A DNA stretch of 23,948 bases from CAVTWS01 sp964390555. Lineage in GTDB: Bacteria > Actinomycetota > Acidimicrobiia > Acidimicrobiales > SHLQ01. The translations under genes and the position numbers were made by a program. Positions 6,675-14,461 of this stretch are shown piece by piece. Under the pieces are notes generated by a model. The model searched no databases, had not been told where the DNA came from, and saw only the letters and a program-made list of their open reading frames with translations. Position 1 is the first letter of the stretch; each line of letters opens with the position of its first letter. The stretch lies in contig CAYMJU010000017.1 of the NCBI GenBank assembly GCA_964390555.1, forward strand, positions 1 through 23,948, given 5' to 3'.

Positions 6675-8150
6675 ATGTCGAGCTACACCGGATTCTCGCC
6701 CGATCGCGAGTGGAAGATGCTGATCGACGGCGAGTGGGTCGCCGGCGCGAGCGGCACCTACGACATCGTCGACCCGAACACGACCGAGGTCGTGGGCCGG
6801 GCACCCGAGGCCAGCCGCCAGCAGGCGCTCGACGCCGCGGCGTCGTGCCGCCAGGCGCTTGCGGGCTGGAGCCGCACGACCTCGGCCGAGCGGGCGGCGC
6901 TGCTGACCCGCCTCTGTGAGGTGCTCGAGCGGGTCTCACCCGATTGGGTGAACCTGGTCCAGGCCGAGACCGGCGCCACGATCAATGTCACTCGCACCAT
7001 GCAGGTGTCGGGCACTTTCATCGACCGGTTCCGCTACTACAGCCGCCCCTTCGACCTCGACCAGGGGCTCAAGCCCTACGGCGCCCCGGCTACTGCGTTG
7101 AACCCGGCCGGTCTCGTCGGCGCGGTCGCCGTGCGCCAACCGGTCGGCGTGGTGGCGTGCATCACGCCGTACAACTTCCCGCTCACCAACGTGGCGGGCA
7201 AGCTCGCACCCGCGCTGTCCATGGGCAACACGGTCGTGATCAAGCCGGCGCCGCAGGACCCGCTCGGGACGTTGCTGCTCGGCGAGGCGATCGTCGAGGC
7301 GGGCTTCCCGCCCGGCGTGATCAACATCGTCACCGGGTCGGGTCCCGACACCGGCGCCGCTCTCGTCGACACCACCGACGTCGACATGATCAGCTTCACC
7401 GGCTCGTCACTCATCGGGGCCCGGATCTATGAGAGCGCGGGCAAGACGATGAAGCGGCTGCTCATGGAGCTCGGCGGCAAGGGTGCCCTGATCATGACCG
7501 AAGACGCGAACGTGCAGTCCGCGGTGAGCGGCATCGCGTCGGTGTGGGGCTTTCACTCGGGCCAGATCTGCACGGCGCCCACGCGCGTGATCTGTCACCG
7601 GAGCCTCTATGACCAGACCGTCACCGCGCTGAGCCAGGTGGCCGGGATGCTCACTATCGGCGACGCCCGCGAGACCACCACCGTCGTGGGCCCGCTGATC
7701 ACCGCGACCCAGCGTGACCGCGTCGAGGGGATGATCGCCGGCGCCAAGAGCGACGGTGCGACTGTCGTGGTCGGCGGCGAGCGCCCCGACCGCACCGGTT
7801 ACTTCGTGGCACCCACCCTGCTCGCCGACGTCACACCGGCCATGCATTGCGTGCGCGAGGAGTTCTTCGGCCCCGTGGTCGCGATCTTGCCCCACGACGG
7901 CGACGACGAGGCGGTGGCGCTGGCGAACGACAGCGACTACGGACTGTTCAGCTACGTGTATGCCGGCGACTTCGCCCGAGCCAACGCCATCGGCCGCCGG
8001 GTCCGCAGCGGTTGCGTGGCCCTCAACAGCGTGGCCCCGCACATGGAAGCGCCGTTCGGCGGGTTCAAGATGTCCGGCGTCGGTCGCGACCGCGGGGTTT
8101 TTGGCCTCGAGGCGTACAGCGAGCTGCAATCGATCTCCTGGCAGGCATGA
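6675..8150 (+). CDS. NAD(P)-dependent aldehyde dehydrogenase
   Basis: This 491-residue member of the ALDH superfamily oxidises an aldehyde to its acid. Catalytic residues are all visible: Asn167 in ITPYNFPLTN, Lys190 in VVIKPAPQ, Glu265 in LMELGGKGALI and the nucleophile Cys299 in SGQICTAPTR. The C-terminal FGGFKMSGVGRDRG motif is also present. The ATG lies 5 nt after the TGA of the amidohydrolase gene, so the pair is very likely one transcript with coupled translation. An ACMSD-like decarboxylase next to an ALDH recalls aminomuconate-semialdehyde routes, but this is inference from gene order only; the aldehyde is unknown. Confidence 0.92.
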   Translation: MSSYTGFSPDREWKMLIDGEWVAGASGTYDIVDPNTTEVVGRAPEASRQQALDAAASCRQALAGWSRTTSAERAALLTRLCEVLERVSPDWVNLVQAETGATINVTRTMQVSGTFIDRFRYYSRPFDLDQGLKPYGAPATALNPAGLVGAVAVRQPVGVVACITPYNFPLTNVAGKLAPALSMGNTVVIKPAPQDPLGTLLLGEAIVEAGFPPGVINIVTGSGPDTGAALVDTTDVDMISFTGSSLIGARIYESAGKTMKRLLMELGGKGALIMTEDANVQSAVSGIASVWGFHSGQICTAPTRVICHRSLYDQTVTALSQVAGMLTIGDARETTTVVGPLITATQRDRVEGMIAGAKSDGATVVVGGERPDRTGYFVAPTLLADVTPAMHCVREEFFGPVVAILPHDGDDEAVALANDSDYGLFSYVYAGDFARANAIGRRVRSGCVALNSVAPHMEAPFGGFKMSGVGRDRGVFGLEAYSELQSISWQA

Positions 8151-8158
8151 GACTTTCC

Positions 8159-8187
8159 TTGACAGCATCGTCATGAAGCGCTAAGGG
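8159..8187 (+). promoter_or_regulatory. Candidate promoter TTGACA-17-TAAGGG upstream of whiB-like gene
   Basis: TTGACA (8159-8164) matches the -35 consensus, and 17 nt later lies TAAGGG (8182-8187), an imperfect -10. It would give a leader of about 155 nt. A competing -10, TAGAGT at 8269-8274, has a poor -35 (TGTTCA, 17 nt upstream) and would give a leader of about 70 nt. I cannot decide between them. Confidence 0.35.
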
Positions 8188-8195
8188 GCATCGAC

Positions 8196-8214
8196 CCATC
8201 TCTTTTGAAGATGG
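8196..8214 (+). terminator. Small hairpin after the aldehyde dehydrogenase
   Basis: CCATCT (8196-8201) and AGATGG (8209-8214) form a 6-bp stem with loop CTTTTGA, about 45 nt after the dehydrogenase stop. It is weak and has no T-tract. If the distal whiB promoter is used, it would instead lie in the whiB leader. Confidence 0.25.
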
Positions 8215-8348
8215 CACCTAACGGTAACAATCATCGACGGAAGCCTGTTCATGGCGCGCCGATTTTCCTAGAGTCGGGGCCTGGCAGCCAGCATCGGGAG
8301 ACCACGTGTGGCGCGACACGTGACCCCTTCGCCACCGGGAGGACAGAA

Positions 8349-8690
8349 ATGACGATGCTCGACGAGCCCGAGGTTCGGGTGTATGTCACCAGCACGTCGT
8401 GGATGGAGCAGGGCTCCTGTCGAGGTCGAAGCGAGCTGTTCTTCGCTCCCTTCGCCGAACGACCCGAAGCGAGAGTTCGTCGCGAAGCCCAGGCCCGCGG
8501 CATCTGCCTCTCGTGCCCCGCGGTCGGTATGTGCCGGGACTACGCCCGCGACAACCGAGAGCTCGGGTTCTGGGGTGCCGAGAGCGAGGCCGAGCGCGCC
8601 GCCGCCGGATTCGCGCCGACGACCCCGATCATCGGTCGGCGCCGGGTGGCCGAGCAGCGCGCCGCCGCGGCCCTGTTGAACCACGCCTGA
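8349..8690 (+). CDS. WhiB-family iron-sulfur transcriptional regulator
   Basis: The 113-residue product has the four cysteines that hold the [4Fe-4S] cluster of WhiB proteins: Cys24, Cys53, Cys56 and Cys62 (CxxC then x5 C). The turn motif GFWGA (73-77) stands where most members have G[VI]WGG, and a basic tail with RRR (about 95-97) would contact DNA. WhiB proteins act with the principal sigma factor on redox, stress or developmental genes, and the family is confined to actinobacteria and their phages. ATG 8349 has a GGGAGGA ribosome binding site just upstream. A longer in-frame extension to 8205 runs through the leader and is not supported. The subgroup is not clear. Confidence 0.93.
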   Translation: MTMLDEPEVRVYVTSTSWMEQGSCRGRSELFFAPFAERPEARVRREAQARGICLSCPAVGMCRDYARDNRELGFWGAESEAERAAAGFAPTTPIIGRRRVAEQRAAAALLNHA

Positions 8691-8693
8691 CCG

Positions 8694-9827
8694 TCAAGCC
8701 GTGCCGCATTGCTCGGCGCGCAGCCGCGCCGTGCGGTGCATGGGATCGGTGTCGAACGCCGGGATCACGTGGCGGCCGAACGTCTCGACCGCCTCGATCG
8801 CCACCTCGACGGGCATGGTCGTCGACAACATCCCGAACACGATCTGGTCTGCGCCCGCCGCCTGATAAGCCTCGATCGCCCGGGCCGCGTCGTCGGGATC
8901 GCCGATGCAGCTGATGCCCGCGGCGTTGGCCGCTTCGAGCCCGGCGAGCGTCGGCTCGCGGACGAGTTCGGGCCACACCGGCAAGCCGGCAGGTTTGGGG
9001 AACGTGTCGAGGTAGCGGAACACCAGACTGTTCTGGTAACCGCTCGTGATGTCGGTGGCGATGGATCGGGCGCGGTGGCCGTCCTCGAGGCACAGCATCT
9101 GGGTGGTCACCATGATGTTGTCGTTGACGTAGCCACCGACCGGATCGGTGCAGTTCTGGATCTCGGTCTTGTAGGCGTCGATCAACGGCTTGAGCGTCTC
9201 GGGCGTGCCGAGGGTGAAGCACAGCACGCCGAGGCCGAGCTCGGCTGCCTTCTTGAAGGTGCCGGGCGACCCGGCCGCCACCCACATGGGAGGGTGCGGG
9301 TCGGTGTACGGCTTGGGCAACACCCGGCGCGGTGGCGACGAGAAGAACCGGCCCTGGTAGCTGTACTCGCCGTCGCGCCACATCTTGGGCAGCTCGCGCA
9401 CCACCTCGTCGAACATCTCGCGGGTGAGTTCGGGGTCGTCGATCCCGAATCCTGTCTGCTCGATCGTCGATGATCCCCGACCCATGCCGAGCTCGAACCG
9501 GCCCTCCGACAGGTGGTCGAGCACGGCGACCCGCTCGGCGATCCGCAACGGGTGGTTTACCGGTGGCGTGATGTTGAAGATACCGGAGCCGACGTGGATG
9601 CGCGAGGTGCGCCCGGCGATGTAGCCGAGGAAGGACTCGTTGGCCGACAGGTGCGAGTACTCGTCGAGGAAGTGGTGCTCGGTGGCCCAGGTGTACTTGA
9701 AGCCGGCTCGGTCAGCCGCCAGGGTCCAGTTGACCTCGTCCATGAACCGCCGGTGTTCGGCACCCGGGCCCCACTCGTCGCGCAAACTATGGGGCAGGTA
9801 CAAGCTGTTGAAGATCCCGAATTCCAT
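8694..9827 (-). CDS. LLM-class (luciferase-like) flavin-dependent oxidoreductase
   Basis: This 377-residue protein has the bacterial luciferase-like monooxygenase fold signature: MEFGIFNSLYLP at the start, ATEHHFLDEYSH (48-59), NHPLRIAERVAVLDHLSEGR and ELGMGRGSS, then PHPPMWVAAGSP. Members oxidise small organics with reduced FMN and oxygen, or reduce substrates with F420; the substrate is not readable. ATG 9827 is supported by a minus-strand TACGGT box 8 nt upstream and a typical first strand. A longer open frame to 10052 is antisense to the ATPase end. The gene begins 29 nt after the ATPase stop and ends 3 nt from the convergent whiB stop. Confidence 0.92.
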   Translation of the reverse strand: MEFGIFNSLYLPHSLRDEWGPGAEHRRFMDEVNWTLAADRAGFKYTWATEHHFLDEYSHLSANESFLGYIAGRTSRIHVGSGIFNITPPVNHPLRIAERVAVLDHLSEGRFELGMGRGSSTIEQTGFGIDDPELTREMFDEVVRELPKMWRDGEYSYQGRFFSSPPRRVLPKPYTDPHPPMWVAAGSPGTFKKAAELGLGVLCFTLGTPETLKPLIDAYKTEIQNCTDPVGGYVNDNIMVTTQMLCLEDGHRARSIATDITSGYQNSLVFRYLDTFPKPAGLPVWPELVREPTLAGLEAANAAGISCIGDPDDAARAIEAYQAAGADQIVFGMLSTTMPVEVAIEAVETFGRHVIPAFDTDPMHRTARLRAEQCGTA

Positions 9828-9835
9828 GGCGGCGC

Positions 9836-9841
9836 ACCGTA
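9836..9841 (-). promoter_or_regulatory. -10 box TACGGT for the LLM oxidoreductase
   Basis: TACGGT on the minus strand ends 8 nt before ATG 9827, so the gene could be expressed from its own leaderless promoter even though it follows the ATPase closely. Confidence 0.45.
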
Positions 9842-9856
9842 GCGGACTGCGCAGGC

Positions 9857-12205
9857 TCAGTCGGCGAACGCGGCCCAGGGGATGAGCTTCGGGAGCACGA
9901 TCACGCCGAGTCCACCGATCGCAGACGCCAGCAGGATCGGCGGCCAGGCGGCGGCTTCGGGCAGCGTCAGCTCGAAGTAGTCCCGGAGCGGCTCGATGGC
10001 CATGACCAAGACATACGACGCTCCCATTGCCGCGGCCAGCCCGATCTTCCACGGGCGCAGCGGCCGGCTGACCATCATGAGGATGACCAAGCCGATGAAC
10101 AGCAACGTGATCGTCGCCGCCGTGCGAGCGTCGCTCAGCTCCTCGGGCAGGTCGCTCTGGGAGCGCACGATCTCATAGGACACGAACGCCGCGATCGCCG
10201 CGACGATGCCCGCGGGTATCGAGAACCGGAGGACCCGGTCGAGGAACCCGGTGCGCACCAGCTGGGTGTTGGGCGCGAGGGCCAAGAAGAAGCCCGGCAG
10301 GCCGATCGAGAACGTGCCGATCAGGCTGAGCTGTCGGGGCAAGAACGGGTAGTCGTGGCCGACGGCGGCGACGAGCAACGTGAGCAGCACGGCGTAGACC
10401 GTCTTGCTGAGGAACAGGTTGGCGACGCGCTCGATGTTGTTGATCACCCGGCGACCCTCGTCGAGGACACGCGGGAGGGTGGCGAACTTGTTGTCGAGGA
10501 GCACGAGCTGGGCGACAGCCCGCGTCGATGAGCTGCCCGATCCCATGGCGATCCCCATGTCGCTGTCCTTCAGCGCCAGCACGTCATTGACGCCGTCGCC
10601 GGTCATGGCCACAACTCGCCCTCGGCTCTGGAGGGCACCGACCATGGCTCGCTTCTGATGTGGCGTGACTCGGCCGAAGACGGCCTGGCCTTCGAGCAGA
10701 TCAGCGAGGGCCTCGGGGTCCTCGGGCAGGTCGCGGGCGTCGAAGCCCCTCTCGGCGTTGGGGACTCCGGCGCGGCGGGCGACGGCGGCGACGGTCTGGG
10801 GATGGTCGCCGCTGATCACCTTGAGATCGACGCCCTGGTCGCGGAAGAAGGCGAGGATCTCTGGGACGTCGGACTTGACGGTGTCTTCGAGCAGCACGAG
10901 GGCCATCGGTGTGCGCTGGTCGGGAAGCGAGTCGCCGGTGTACGGCCCGTCGCTGTGAGTCAGGAGCAGTACCCGCCGACCCTCCTCGGCGTGCTCGCCC
11001 ACGCGGCGGCGGTTGGAGTCGTCGTCGGCGTCGAACAAGATGTCGGGGGCCCCGAGGTAGAACGAGCCCCGCCCGTCGAACCGAGCGCCGGCCCACTTGC
11101 GCGCCGACGAGAACGGGGTCACGCGATCGGCGTCCCAGCCGGCAGGCGCCAGATAGGTGGCGGCGATGGCGGCGAGGGTCGCGTTGGGGCTGGGGTCGGT
11201 CGCGGCCATCGCCCCGAGCGCCGCAAAGACCGCGGCGTCGTCGACGCCGTCGAGCACCTCGATGCCGCCGAGGGAGATCTCGCCGGTCGTGATCGTCCCG
11301 GTCTTGTCGAGGCAAAGCGTGTCGACGCGGGCCAACAGCTCGACGGACACCAGTTCCTTGGCGAGCGCCTGGCGCCGGGCCAGGGCGATCACCCCGGTCA
11401 TGAACGCCAGGCTGGTGAGCAGCACCAGGCCTTCGGGAACCATGGCGACGGCGGCGGCAACCGTGTCGCGCATGGCGTCTTGCCACCGGTCGAGCTTGCT
11501 GAACAAGCGGATGGCGAGGATGATCGCGACGGGCGGGATGACGATCATCATCCAGCGCAGGATGCTGTTGATGCCGGTACGAAGCTCGCTGTTGCTCAGC
11601 CGGAACTTCCGCGCTTCTTCGGACAAGGCCGCGGCGAAGCTCTCGGCGCCGATCCGGGTCGCCCGGTAGTAGCCCGATCCGGCCGAAACGAAGCTGCCCG
11701 ACAGCACCGGATCGCCGGGCACCTTGTCGATGGGCTCGGATTCGCCGGTGAGCAGCGACTCGTCGATCTCGAGGCCCCGCCCCTCCACGACCTCACCGTC
11801 GACGACGATCTGGTCGCCGGGTTCCACGAGCAGGAGATCGTCGGCGACGACCAAACTGACGCCGACCTCGCGGGCTTCACCGTCGCGCACGACCCGGGCC
11901 TTGGGCGCGCTCAGCACCTCGAGCTCACGGAGCGTCGACCGGGCGCGCAGCTCTTGGTAGATGCCGATGAAGATGTTGGCGACCGCCACGCCAGCGAACA
12001 GCACGTCGCCGAACGAGCCGGCGATCAGGACGAGCACGAACAGCACGCCCACGATGAGGTTGAGCGGCGTGAAGACGTTCGCTCGGACGATCTCGCCGAG
12101 CGTCCGCACGGGCGCGTCGGGCACGGCGTTGACCCGGCCGTCTCGGACCCGCTCGTCGACCTCGGCCGCGCTGAGGCCGAGCAGCGCCGGTTCGGTCACC
12201 GCCAT
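9857..12205 (-). CDS. P-type cation-transporting ATPase, CtpE-like
   Basis: This 782-residue P-type ATPase has all core motifs: TGES in the actuator domain (153-156), PEGL in helix M4 (257-260), the phosphorylated Asp300 in DKTGTITTGE and GDGVND in the hinge, followed by a membrane block with LFLSKTVYAVLL. There is no N-terminal heavy-metal domain, and the PEGL rather than CPC motif argues against copper or zinc. The VAMVPEGLVLLTS stretch resembles mycobacterial CtpE, a calcium-uptake pump, so Ca2+ is my first guess. The ATG at 12205 overlaps the end of the NUDIX gene by 10 nt, which implies translational coupling in one operon. Confidence 0.9.
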   Translation of the reverse strand: MAVTEPALLGLSAAEVDERVRDGRVNAVPDAPVRTLGEIVRANVFTPLNLIVGVLFVLVLIAGSFGDVLFAGVAVANIFIGIYQELRARSTLRELEVLSAPKARVVRDGEAREVGVSLVVADDLLLVEPGDQIVVDGEVVEGRGLEIDESLLTGESEPIDKVPGDPVLSGSFVSAGSGYYRATRIGAESFAAALSEEARKFRLSNSELRTGINSILRWMMIVIPPVAIILAIRLFSKLDRWQDAMRDTVAAAVAMVPEGLVLLTSLAFMTGVIALARRQALAKELVSVELLARVDTLCLDKTGTITTGEISLGGIEVLDGVDDAAVFAALGAMAATDPSPNATLAAIAATYLAPAGWDADRVTPFSSARKWAGARFDGRGSFYLGAPDILFDADDDSNRRRVGEHAEEGRRVLLLTHSDGPYTGDSLPDQRTPMALVLLEDTVKSDVPEILAFFRDQGVDLKVISGDHPQTVAAVARRAGVPNAERGFDARDLPEDPEALADLLEGQAVFGRVTPHQKRAMVGALQSRGRVVAMTGDGVNDVLALKDSDMGIAMGSGSSSTRAVAQLVLLDNKFATLPRVLDEGRRVINNIERVANLFLSKTVYAVLLTLLVAAVGHDYPFLPRQLSLIGTFSIGLPGFFLALAPNTQLVRTGFLDRVLRFSIPAGIVAAIAAFVSYEIVRSQSDLPEELSDARTAATITLLFIGLVILMMVSRPLRPWKIGLAAAMGASYVLVMAIEPLRDYFELTLPEAAAWPPILLASAIGGLGVIVLPKLIPWAAFAD

Positions 12206-12924
12206 GGCGCCGCCGAATCATCGAATCGGTACTCGTTGTCGTACATCTCGATGCGGTGCCTTGCGCCCGGGGCTGTGGGATCCCAGGTCGGGTACCCGGC
12301 GTCGCCGTCCCACATGGTCACCACGTGGCCGTCGAGGCTGCCGAGGTGGGTCTCGTAGAACCTCGGTTCGCGAGCGGCGAACCCGGCGAGCGCCGCAGCC
12401 GCGTCGGTGTACTCGCTCAGGTAGTGCAAGGTGACCCAGGTCGGTGGTGCGAGCTCGACCTCGAGGGCGTCGCGGCGGCGCAGGGCGTCGGCCGGTGACA
12501 TCCAGGCGTGCTCGTGGATCTCGCCCCCGTCGATCACGACGGTCTCACCCGTAGCCGGCGCAAGGAAGAACCACGTCGCGAACCGCTTGGGTGACACCGG
12601 CGGCGGCGTCCAGTGCGAGAACCACACGAGGTTGTCGGGGTCGACGGTGATGGCGGCCTCCTCGAGCGCCTCGCGCACAGCGGCGCGCCGGGCGGCCGTG
12701 GTGAGCTCGCCGGTGTCGCCGAAGTCCCCGTCGTCGATGCGACCACCGGGGAACACCCACATCCCCCCGAACGCCAACTTGGAGTTCCGCTTGAGCATGA
12801 GGGTCTCGATCCCGTCGATGCTGTCGCGGAGCACCACCACCGTCGCCGCGGGCTCGGCCGGCTGCTCGCCATGCTCGGCCAACAGATCGGCCCACCTCTG
12901 GAATCGCTCAGCGTCTCGGCTCAC
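12196..12924 (-). CDS. NUDIX hydrolase with enlarged Nudix box
   Basis: The 242-residue product begins at a GTG placed 8 nt after a TAGGGT box. The Nudix region reads FPGGRID (58-64) followed by REALEEAAI (84-92), holding the magnesium-binding glutamates. The spacing between the glycines and the REALEE helix is longer than in the standard GX5EX7REUXEEXGU box, as in NUDT19/NUDT7-type enzymes that act on CoA or acyl-CoA. The rest includes FSHWTPPPVSPKRFATWFFL, a conserved block in that subgroup. A CoA-diphosphatase role is therefore possible but unproven. It overlaps the downstream ATPase gene by 10 nt. Confidence 0.85.
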   Translation of the reverse strand: MSRDAERFQRWADLLAEHGEQPAEPAATVVVLRDSIDGIETLMLKRNSKLAFGGMWVFPGGRIDDGDFGDTGELTTAARRAAVREALEEAAITVDPDNLVWFSHWTPPPVSPKRFATWFFLAPATGETVVIDGGEIHEHAWMSPADALRRRDALEVELAPPTWVTLHYLSEYTDAAAALAGFAAREPRFYETHLGSLDGHVVTMWDGDAGYPTWDPTAPGARHRIEMYDNEYRFDDSAAPWR

Positions 12925-12932
12925 GGCATGAG

Positions 12933-12938
12933 ACCCTA
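12933..12938 (-). promoter_or_regulatory. -10 box TAGGGT for the NUDIX-ATPase operon
   Basis: TAGGGT on the minus strand lies 8 nt before the GTG at 12924, consistent with a leaderless operon start. Confidence 0.45.
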
Positions 12939-12961
12939 CCGGTCGGTGGGTCCGCCACCCC

Positions 12962-13000
12962 CGAGCGCCCATCAGCCCGAGCGCCCCATCAGCCCGAGCA
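12962..13000. repeat. Short 16/17-bp tandem repeat between two minus-strand genes
   Basis: CGAGCGCCCATCAGCC (12962-12977) is followed by a 17-bp copy with one extra C (12978-12994) and a degraded third copy starting CGAGCA. It fills most of the spacer between the SDR stop and the NUDIX promoter. No function is apparent. Confidence 0.55.
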
Positions 13001-13005
13001 CGCCG

Positions 13006-13833
13006 TTAGTACGTGGGCGTGGGGTTCCGGCCGGCGTCGATGTCGTGATGGCGGATCACCGCCCGTCCCGGCGTGTCGGGGTGGGTGAACACCCAGAACC
13101 GGTTGGCTTTGACGGCATCGACGACAGCCGCGGCTGCGACCGACGGTTCGATGCCGGCGACCCCGATGATCTCGCGGAGCGGAGCGATCGTCGCCCCGTG
13201 CCCAGGGCCGAGGTCGAGGCCGACCGGCGCGTTTCGTTCGGACTCGAATATCGCGGTGCGAACCAGCGACGGGCACAGGCAGCTCACGCCGACGCCGGTG
13301 CCTTCGAGCTCGCGGTAGAGCGTCTCGCTGAGACCCACCACCGCGTGCTTGCTGGCGCAGTAGGCGGCGAGCATCGGAGTGGTGACGAGCCCGGCTTCCG
13401 AAGCGGTGTTGACCACGTGACCGGACCCGGCGGCAACCAGTCGCGGGGCGAAGGCCCGCACGCCGTTGGCGACGCCGTGCACGTTCACGTCGAACACCCA
13501 GCGCCACTCGTCGGCGGTGCTGGTGAGGATCGGGCCGGCGGGCGCGACGCCGGCGTTGTTGCAGACCAGATATGTCGGGCCATGAGCTGATTCGGCTCGG
13601 TCCGCAAGTCGCCGAACATCGGCGAAGTCGGTGACGTCGACCAGCACCGCAGTGACGTGGGCTCCGGCGCTTTCGAGCCGCTCGGCCGCCGCGACGAGGG
13701 TCGGCTCGTCGATGTCGGCCATCACGACGGCCATGCCTTGGGCGACAAAGGCCTCGGTCATCGCCAGGCCGATACCGCTGGCGGCGCCGGTCACGACCGC
13801 GTTCTTGCCGGTCAGGTCGGATCGGCTGGTCAT
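13006..13833 (-). CDS. Short-chain dehydrogenase/reductase (SDR)
   Basis: A classical SDR of 275 residues. The nucleotide-binding motif TGAASGIG spans 15-22. Asp40 at the end of beta-2 (VVMADID) suggests preference for NAD(H). NNAG lies at 92-95, and the catalytic residues are Ser145, Tyr158 and Lys162 (YCASK). It should interconvert a hydroxyl and a keto group on an unknown substrate. Its ATG overlaps the TGA of the upstream SnoaL-like gene (ATGA, 13830-13833), so the two are co-translated and probably act in one pathway; such NTF2-fold/SDR pairs are common in steroid- and polyketide-type catabolism. The C-terminal FWVFTHPDTPGRAV segment is common in actinobacterial members. Confidence 0.92.
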   Translation of the reverse strand: MTSRSDLTGKNAVVTGAASGIGLAMTEAFVAQGMAVVMADIDEPTLVAAAERLESAGAHVTAVLVDVTDFADVRRLADRAESAHGPTYLVCNNAGVAPAGPILTSTADEWRWVFDVNVHGVANGVRAFAPRLVAAGSGHVVNTASEAGLVTTPMLAAYCASKHAVVGLSETLYRELEGTGVGVSCLCPSLVRTAIFESERNAPVGLDLGPGHGATIAPLREIIGVAGIEPSVAAAAVVDAVKANRFWVFTHPDTPGRAVIRHHDIDAGRNPTPTY

Positions 13834-14261
13834 GATGAGGCGGGCTCGAAGCTGCGGTCGCTGAAGTACGAGCTCTCCTCGATGAGCCGCTTGCTCTTCC
13901 AGCCGTCAGCGGTGCGAACGAAGTCGTGGTTGTAGTACCCGCCGCAGAACCAGGTGCGGCCGTCGGGCATGCCCATCGGGTTGTGGAACATGGCCCGAAC
14001 GGTCGCGGTGTCGCCGTCGACCTGGGCGTCGATGTTGGCGACGAGGTGCTGGGTCATCGGGAAGTTTGCCAGCGCCGACTCGAGCCACAGCGCCACGGTC
14101 TCGCGGTCACCGTCGATCCCGCCCGCGGACCGGTAGTCGACGTAGGCGTCGTCGGTGAACAGCGTGCGCCACCTCGCCCAGTCCTTTCCATCAACTGAGC
14201 CGGCGTAGGCGGTGAACCAGTCGGTGAGTTCGAGACGGTCGGCGATCATTTGCATGTCCAT
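13830..14261 (-). CDS. SnoaL-like / NTF2-fold protein
   Basis: This 143-residue protein has the NTF2-like cone fold seen in SnoaL, ketosteroid isomerase and scytalone-dehydratase-like enzymes. A helix with LELTDWFTAYAGSVDGKDWARW (10-31) is followed by LFTDDAYVDYRS, an acid pocket, then the strands TQHLVANIDAQVDGDTATVRAMFHNPM and GYYNHDFVRTADGWKSKRL. It could be an isomerase, hydrolase or dehydratase, or a non-catalytic partner of the SDR it overlaps. I chose ATG 14261, with AGGA (minus strand, 14271-14268) six bases upstream; longer starts reach into the divergent promoter. ATG 14255 is a second option. Confidence 0.85.
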   Translation of the reverse strand: MDMQMIADRLELTDWFTAYAGSVDGKDWARWRTLFTDDAYVDYRSAGGIDGDRETVALWLESALANFPMTQHLVANIDAQVDGDTATVRAMFHNPMGMPDGRTWFCGGYYNHDFVRTADGWKSKRLIEESSYFSDRSFEPASS

Positions 14262-14291
14262 GGCTGGTCCTAGCGAAGGGGAAGGCGACGA

Positions 14292-14297
14292 ACAGTA
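14292..14297 (-). promoter_or_regulatory. -10 box TACTGT for the SnoaL-SDR operon
   Basis: TACTGT on the minus strand lies about 30 nt before ATG 14261, leaving room for a short leader with an AGGA ribosome binding site. It is 5 bp from the -10 box of the divergent gene. Confidence 0.4.
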
Positions 14298-14302
14298 TCG
14301 GT

Positions 14303-14308
14303 TACGCT
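14303..14308 (+). promoter_or_regulatory. -10 box TACGCT for the split reading frame
   Basis: TACGCT lies 6 nt before the GTG at 14315, giving a leaderless start. It supports expression of the short frame ahead of the in-frame TGA. Confidence 0.45.
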
Positions 14309-14314
14309 CGCCCC

Positions 14315-14461
14315 GTGACCGAAGCGAAGCGACCTGGCTGGAGCGTCCGGGAGCGGGCACACCGCGACACCGCGTTGGTGTTCGGAACGCACTTCGCCGG
14401 TCCCGGGTGTGGTCGGGTGAGGACCGACGGCGCCCGCTGGTGGTTCGAAGCGGACTGTTGA
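14315..14461 (+). CDS. N-terminal part of a frame split by TGA, 48 residues
   Basis: GTG 14315, six bases after a TANNNT box, opens a 48-codon frame (VTEAKRPGWSVRERAHRD and onward) that ends EADC at TGA 14459-14461. Third positions are about 79% G or C by my count, as expected for real coding sequence here. The frame continues directly into the next reading frame with only this TGA between them. I do not recognise the product. It may be the N-terminus of a 206-residue protein interrupted by a nonsense change, by readthrough or recoding, or by a sequencing error, or it may be a separate small protein. Confidence 0.5.
   Translation: MTEAKRPGWSVRERAHRDTALVFGTHFAGPGCGRVRTDGARWWFEADC

Noticed and set aside
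10658..12358. Long plus-strand open frame of 566 codons
   Set aside because: It lies opposite the P-type ATPase and NUDIX genes, is Asp/Gly/Val/His-rich and has no recognisable domain.
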